Shown here piece by piece: positions 61,571 through 64,000 of a DNA stretch of 64,000 bases (positions are counted from its first letter, which is position 1; each line of letters opens with the position of its first letter). The translations under genes were made by a program, and so were the position numbers. Source of the DNA: Azospirillum rugosum (GTDB lineage: Bacteria; Pseudomonadota; Alphaproteobacteria; Azospirillales; Azospirillaceae). The notes under the pieces were generated by a model. It was given only the letters and a program-made list of their open reading frames with translations. It made no database searches and was not told the DNA's origin. The DNA is taken from positions 124,001-188,000 of the forward strand of contig NZ_JAGINP010000015.1 in the NCBI RefSeq assembly GCF_017876155.1, given 5' to 3'.

Positions 61571-64000
61571 TCAGGTGCTTTCCTTGTCGAGCCAGGGCTT
61601 GAGGACGCGGGGAGGAAAGGCCAGTCCGAAATCCTCGGCGTCCAAGGACAAATTTGGGTTGTAATACGGATCCTGCGCCAGACGATCGCCCCAGCGCCGG
61701 CGCATGTAATTGACCTCGCTCATAAAGCGCTGAACTTTGTCGGGCGCCGTGTCGGGACCGCGCGACGCGGATTCCAGATGGTACAGCTCGGCGAAGGGCG
61801 TCCAGACGACCAGATAGCCCCGGTCGCGGATGCGCAGGCAGAAGTCCACGTCGTTGAAGGCGACGGCCAGGTTCGCCTCGTCCAGGCCGTCGACCTCCTC
61901 GAACACGGCCCGGCGCATGATCAGGCAGGCCGCGGTGACGCAGGACAGGTTCTGCGTCAGCTGGGCGCGGCTGAAATAGCCGTGGGCGTCGCGGGCCAGC
62001 CCCTTGTGCCCATGCCCGGCCACGCCGCAGATCCCGGTGACGACGCCGGCGTGCTGGACCGTCCCGTCCGCATAGTAGAGCTTGGCGCCGACGGCCCCCA
62101 CCTCGGGGCGCAGCGCGTGGCTCACCATCTCCTTCAGCCAGTCGGCCCCGATCACCTCGATGTCGTTGTTGATCAGGCCGATCACCGAGCCGGTCGCCTG
62201 CGCCACGGCGAAGTTGTTGATGGAGGAGTAGTTGAAGGGCGCCTCGTAGCGCAGGATCCGCACCCGCGGCTCGTCCTTCAGCGTGTCGAAGTAGGCGAAG
62301 GTCTTCGCCTCCTCGCTGTTGTTGTCCACGATGATGATTTCGAGGTCGGGGTAGTCGGTGCGCTGGAGCAGCCCGTCCACGCAGCCCTTCAGCAGGCCGA
62401 CCTTGTCGCGCGTCGGCACGATCAGCGACACGCGGGGCAGCGGGTCGGGCAGGGCGTAGCGGATGCGGGTGAAGCGGTGGGTGGAGGGCGAGGTCTCGAC
62501 GCTGGCCTGGACGCCGCGCCGCTGGAAATGCTCGGTCAGCGCGCGGTGGGCCGCCGCCGTGGCGCGCGGCAGGTCGACCGTGGAGAAGGCGGCGGACTCC
62601 GCGAAGACCCGCCAGTGGTACAGGATCGCCGGGATGTGGCGGATGCGGGCCGGCGTGGTGGCCTCCACCGCACGCAGGGTCAGGTCGTAGTCCTGGCTGC
62701 CCTCGAACCCCTCGCGGAAGCCGCCGATCCGCTCGATCAGCGAGCGGCGGAACACGCCGAGGTGGTTGACCATGTTCTGGCCGTGCAGCAGGTCGAGGTT
62801 GAAGTCCGACTTGAAATGCGGGTCGTGGCGCCGCCCCCTGGCGTCGATCTTGTCCTCGTCGGAATAGAGGATGTCGGCGTCGGGATGGCGGTTCAGCTCG
62901 ACCGCGACCATGTAGAGCGCGTGCGGGGTCAGGCGGTCGTCGTGGTCCATCAGGGCCACGAACTCCCCGGTCGCCAGCTCCAGGGCGCTGTTGCTGGCGG
63001 CCGAGATGTGGCCGTTCGCTGCCCGCCGGACCACCTTGATGCGACGGTCCCGGGCCTGGTACTCGGCGAGCAGCGGGGCGATGTGCGGCGCCGTGGAGGC
63101 GTCGTCGGCGATGCACAGCTCCCAGTCGGGATAGAGCTGCGCCAGCACGGAGTCCAGCGCCTCGCGCAGGTAGGCTTCCGGCGTGTTGTAGACCGGCATG
63201 ACCACGGAGATCAGCGGACGCCGCGCCAGCCGCGCCGCGTCGGCCCGGATCGCCGCAAGCTCCTCGGGATCCAGCGTGTCGTACAGCCGCACCCAGGTCT
63301 CGTAATCGGCCGCCCGGTCGCCCGGCAGCAGATCCTGGGCGACCTGCTGCTTGGTCGCCTGCCAGCCGTGCCGCACCAGATGCGCCAGCAGGCGCCGCGG
63401 GTTGCGCCGGGCGTAATCCAGCAGCAGGTGGGTCCGCCCGATCTCGCGGATCGTGAAATCGGCGATCTCGAAGGACATCGGCCGGGTGGCGGGGTCGAAG
63501 CGCAGCGCGAGGGTCTTCGGCGGCAGCAGGGCGAGCTGGTTGACCTCCCCGATGGTGTCGACCGGCAGGCGGATCGCCGTCCGCTCGTCGAAGCCCTGTC
63601 CGCCGTCGGCGTAGAGAAGGGGCGTCAGCGGGGCGGACGCGCGCAGCACCTTGTAGGAGATGACGCACCAGCGGCTGGGCAGCCGCCCGCGGCTGGACTG
63701 CAGCAGGAAGGCGGGGTCGCCGCCGGTGCTCTCGTAGCCTCCGCCGTCGGCGGGCTTGATGTCGCTGTGCGGCACCAGGGTCATCCGGTGGACGCAGCGG
63801 CGGTAGGCACGGTTCACCTCCTGGTAGACGCGGCCGCATTGGCGCACGGGGGCCGACAGCCTCCAGGAGGTCGAGGAGAGGAGGGAGCCGATCTGGTACT
63901 CGCGCTGCGCCAGGAGGTCGCGCAACTCGTCGGTCGTCCGCTTCTGCACGGCCAGCTCCAGATCCTGCCGGCGCAGGCGATCCTCGGCATCGGCCAGGGC
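61571..64000 (-). CDS. Glycosyltransferase (GT2), 5' end beyond the window
   Basis: Partial: the frame stays open to the window edge, and the apparent start at 63949 is an internal GTG, so the true start lies outside. The visible 809 residues begin with a coiled coil (DAEDRLRRQDLELAVQKR, QREYQIGSLLSSTSWRLSAP), typical of large rhamnan/O-antigen glycosyltransferases. A first GT-A part follows (ISVVMPVYNTPEAYLREALD and FVALMDHDDRLTPHAL). A second follows from about 510 (VSLIVPTRDKVGLLKGCVDG, IIIVDNNSEEAKTFAYF, IGLINNDIEVIGADWLKEMV), so it is a bifunctional enzyme. It heads the rml operon. Confidence 0.9.
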   Translation of the reverse strand, partial: ALADAEDRLRRQDLELAVQKRTTDELRDLLAQREYQIGSLLSSTSWRLSAPVRQCGRVYQEVNRAYRRCVHRMTLVPHSDIKPADGGGYESTGGDPAFLLQSSRGRLPSRWCVISYKVLRASAPLTPLLYADGGQGFDERTAIRLPVDTIGEVNQLALLPPKTLALRFDPATRPMSFEIADFTIREIGRTHLLLDYARRNPRRLLAHLVRHGWQATKQQVAQDLLPGDRAADYETWVRLYDTLDPEELAAIRADAARLARRPLISVVMPVYNTPEAYLREALDSVLAQLYPDWELCIADDASTAPHIAPLLAEYQARDRRIKVVRRAANGHISAASNSALELATGEFVALMDHDDRLTPHALYMVAVELNRHPDADILYSDEDKIDARGRRHDPHFKSDFNLDLLHGQNMVNHLGVFRRSLIERIGGFREGFEGSQDYDLTLRAVEATTPARIRHIPAILYHWRVFAESAAFSTVDLPRATAAAHRALTEHFQRRGVQASVETSPSTHRFTRIRYALPDPLPRVSLIVPTRDKVGLLKGCVDGLLQRTDYPDLEIIIVDNNSEEAKTFAYFDTLKDEPRVRILRYEAPFNYSSINNFAVAQATGSVIGLINNDIEVIGADWLKEMVSHALRPEVGAVGAKLYYADGTVQHAGVVTGICGVAGHGHKGLARDAHGYFSRAQLTQNLSCVTAACLIMRRAVFEEVDGLDEANLAVAFNDVDFCLRIRDRGYLVVWTPFAELYHLESASRGPDTAPDKVQRFMSEVNYMRRRWGDRLAQDPYYNPNLSLDAEDFGLAFPPRVLKPWLDKEST

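Noticed and set aside
63945..63949. GTG at 63949 as the real start of the last glycosyltransferase
   Set aside because: The frame continues upstream to the window edge with coiled-coil sequence, so the gene is treated as partial.

Overview
The window is high-GC DNA with dense, tightly packed genes, the alphaproteobacterial type of heat-shock promoter (CTTG-N17-CYTATNT) and protein families typical of Rhodospirillales. I infer an Azospirillum-like alphaproteobacterium and probably a secondary replicon (chromid or megaplasmid), because transposon, amyloid and surface-polysaccharide blocks are stacked without housekeeping genes. The organism call is inference; no rRNA or tRNA gene was seen.

Region 1 (about 0.2-22.5 kb) looks like one large Tn402/Tn5053-type (tniA-tniB-tniQ) transposon. 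A hand-found imperfect inverted repeat (20 of 23 bases, both copies starting TGTCA) lies at 220-242 and 22490-22512. tniA, tniB and tniQ sit at the right end and read inward. The cargo is a stress-tolerance island. It holds a serine recombinase, a beta-carbonic anhydrase, a GT4 glycosyltransferase plus glycogen-debranching pair behind a near-perfect RpoH promoter, a hybrid histidine kinase, small proteins including a DUF2934 member, and a nine-gene leftward proteostasis operon: hsp20, hsp20, an NDUFS4-domain gene, a small membrane protein, ftsH, an SPW-repeat protein, a DegP-type protease, groES and groEL. That operon starts with an RpoH-type promoter and a leader that reads as a ROSE-type RNA thermometer. 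A second serine recombinase with a res-like dyad region lies just outside the right end, which fits the known preference of this transposon family for inserting beside res sites.

Region 2 (23.8-30.7 kb) is a curli-type functional-amyloid locus: csgF, csgG with a long proline-rich tail, and three secreted curlin-repeat proteins (about 18, 12 and 5 repeats). A few small hypothetical or secreted proteins follow.

Region 3 (30.8-37.4 kb) has a two-part glycosyltransferase overlapping a methyltransferase. It is followed by a group of very small secreted repeat proteins. Two of these are near-identical and sit in about 557-bp inverted repeats around two further secreted-protein genes.

Region 4 (37.9-48.5 kb) carries large polytopic membrane proteins (YfhO/GT-C-like), a GtrB-like polyprenol glycosyltransferase, a bifunctional 3,4-ketoisomerase/acetyltransferase and its aminotransferase partner (dTDP-Fuc3NAc-type sugar), and a small SMR-type transporter. 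Together they suggest synthesis, flipping and periplasmic transfer of an amino-deoxy sugar.

Region 5 (48.5-64.0 kb, all leftward) is a surface-polysaccharide cluster. It contains a glycosyltransferase running off the window edge, rmlC-rmlB-rmlD-rmlA (dTDP-L-rhamnose), a TylF-type methyltransferase, the ABC exporter genes wzt and wzm, a GT2 enzyme, a membrane protein, and a 1215-residue fusion of methyltransferase, coiled coil, twelve 38-residue repeats and glycosyltransferase. The last and the glycosyltransferase at 30.8 kb share the same FDxxxYLxxNxDV-type repeat motif.
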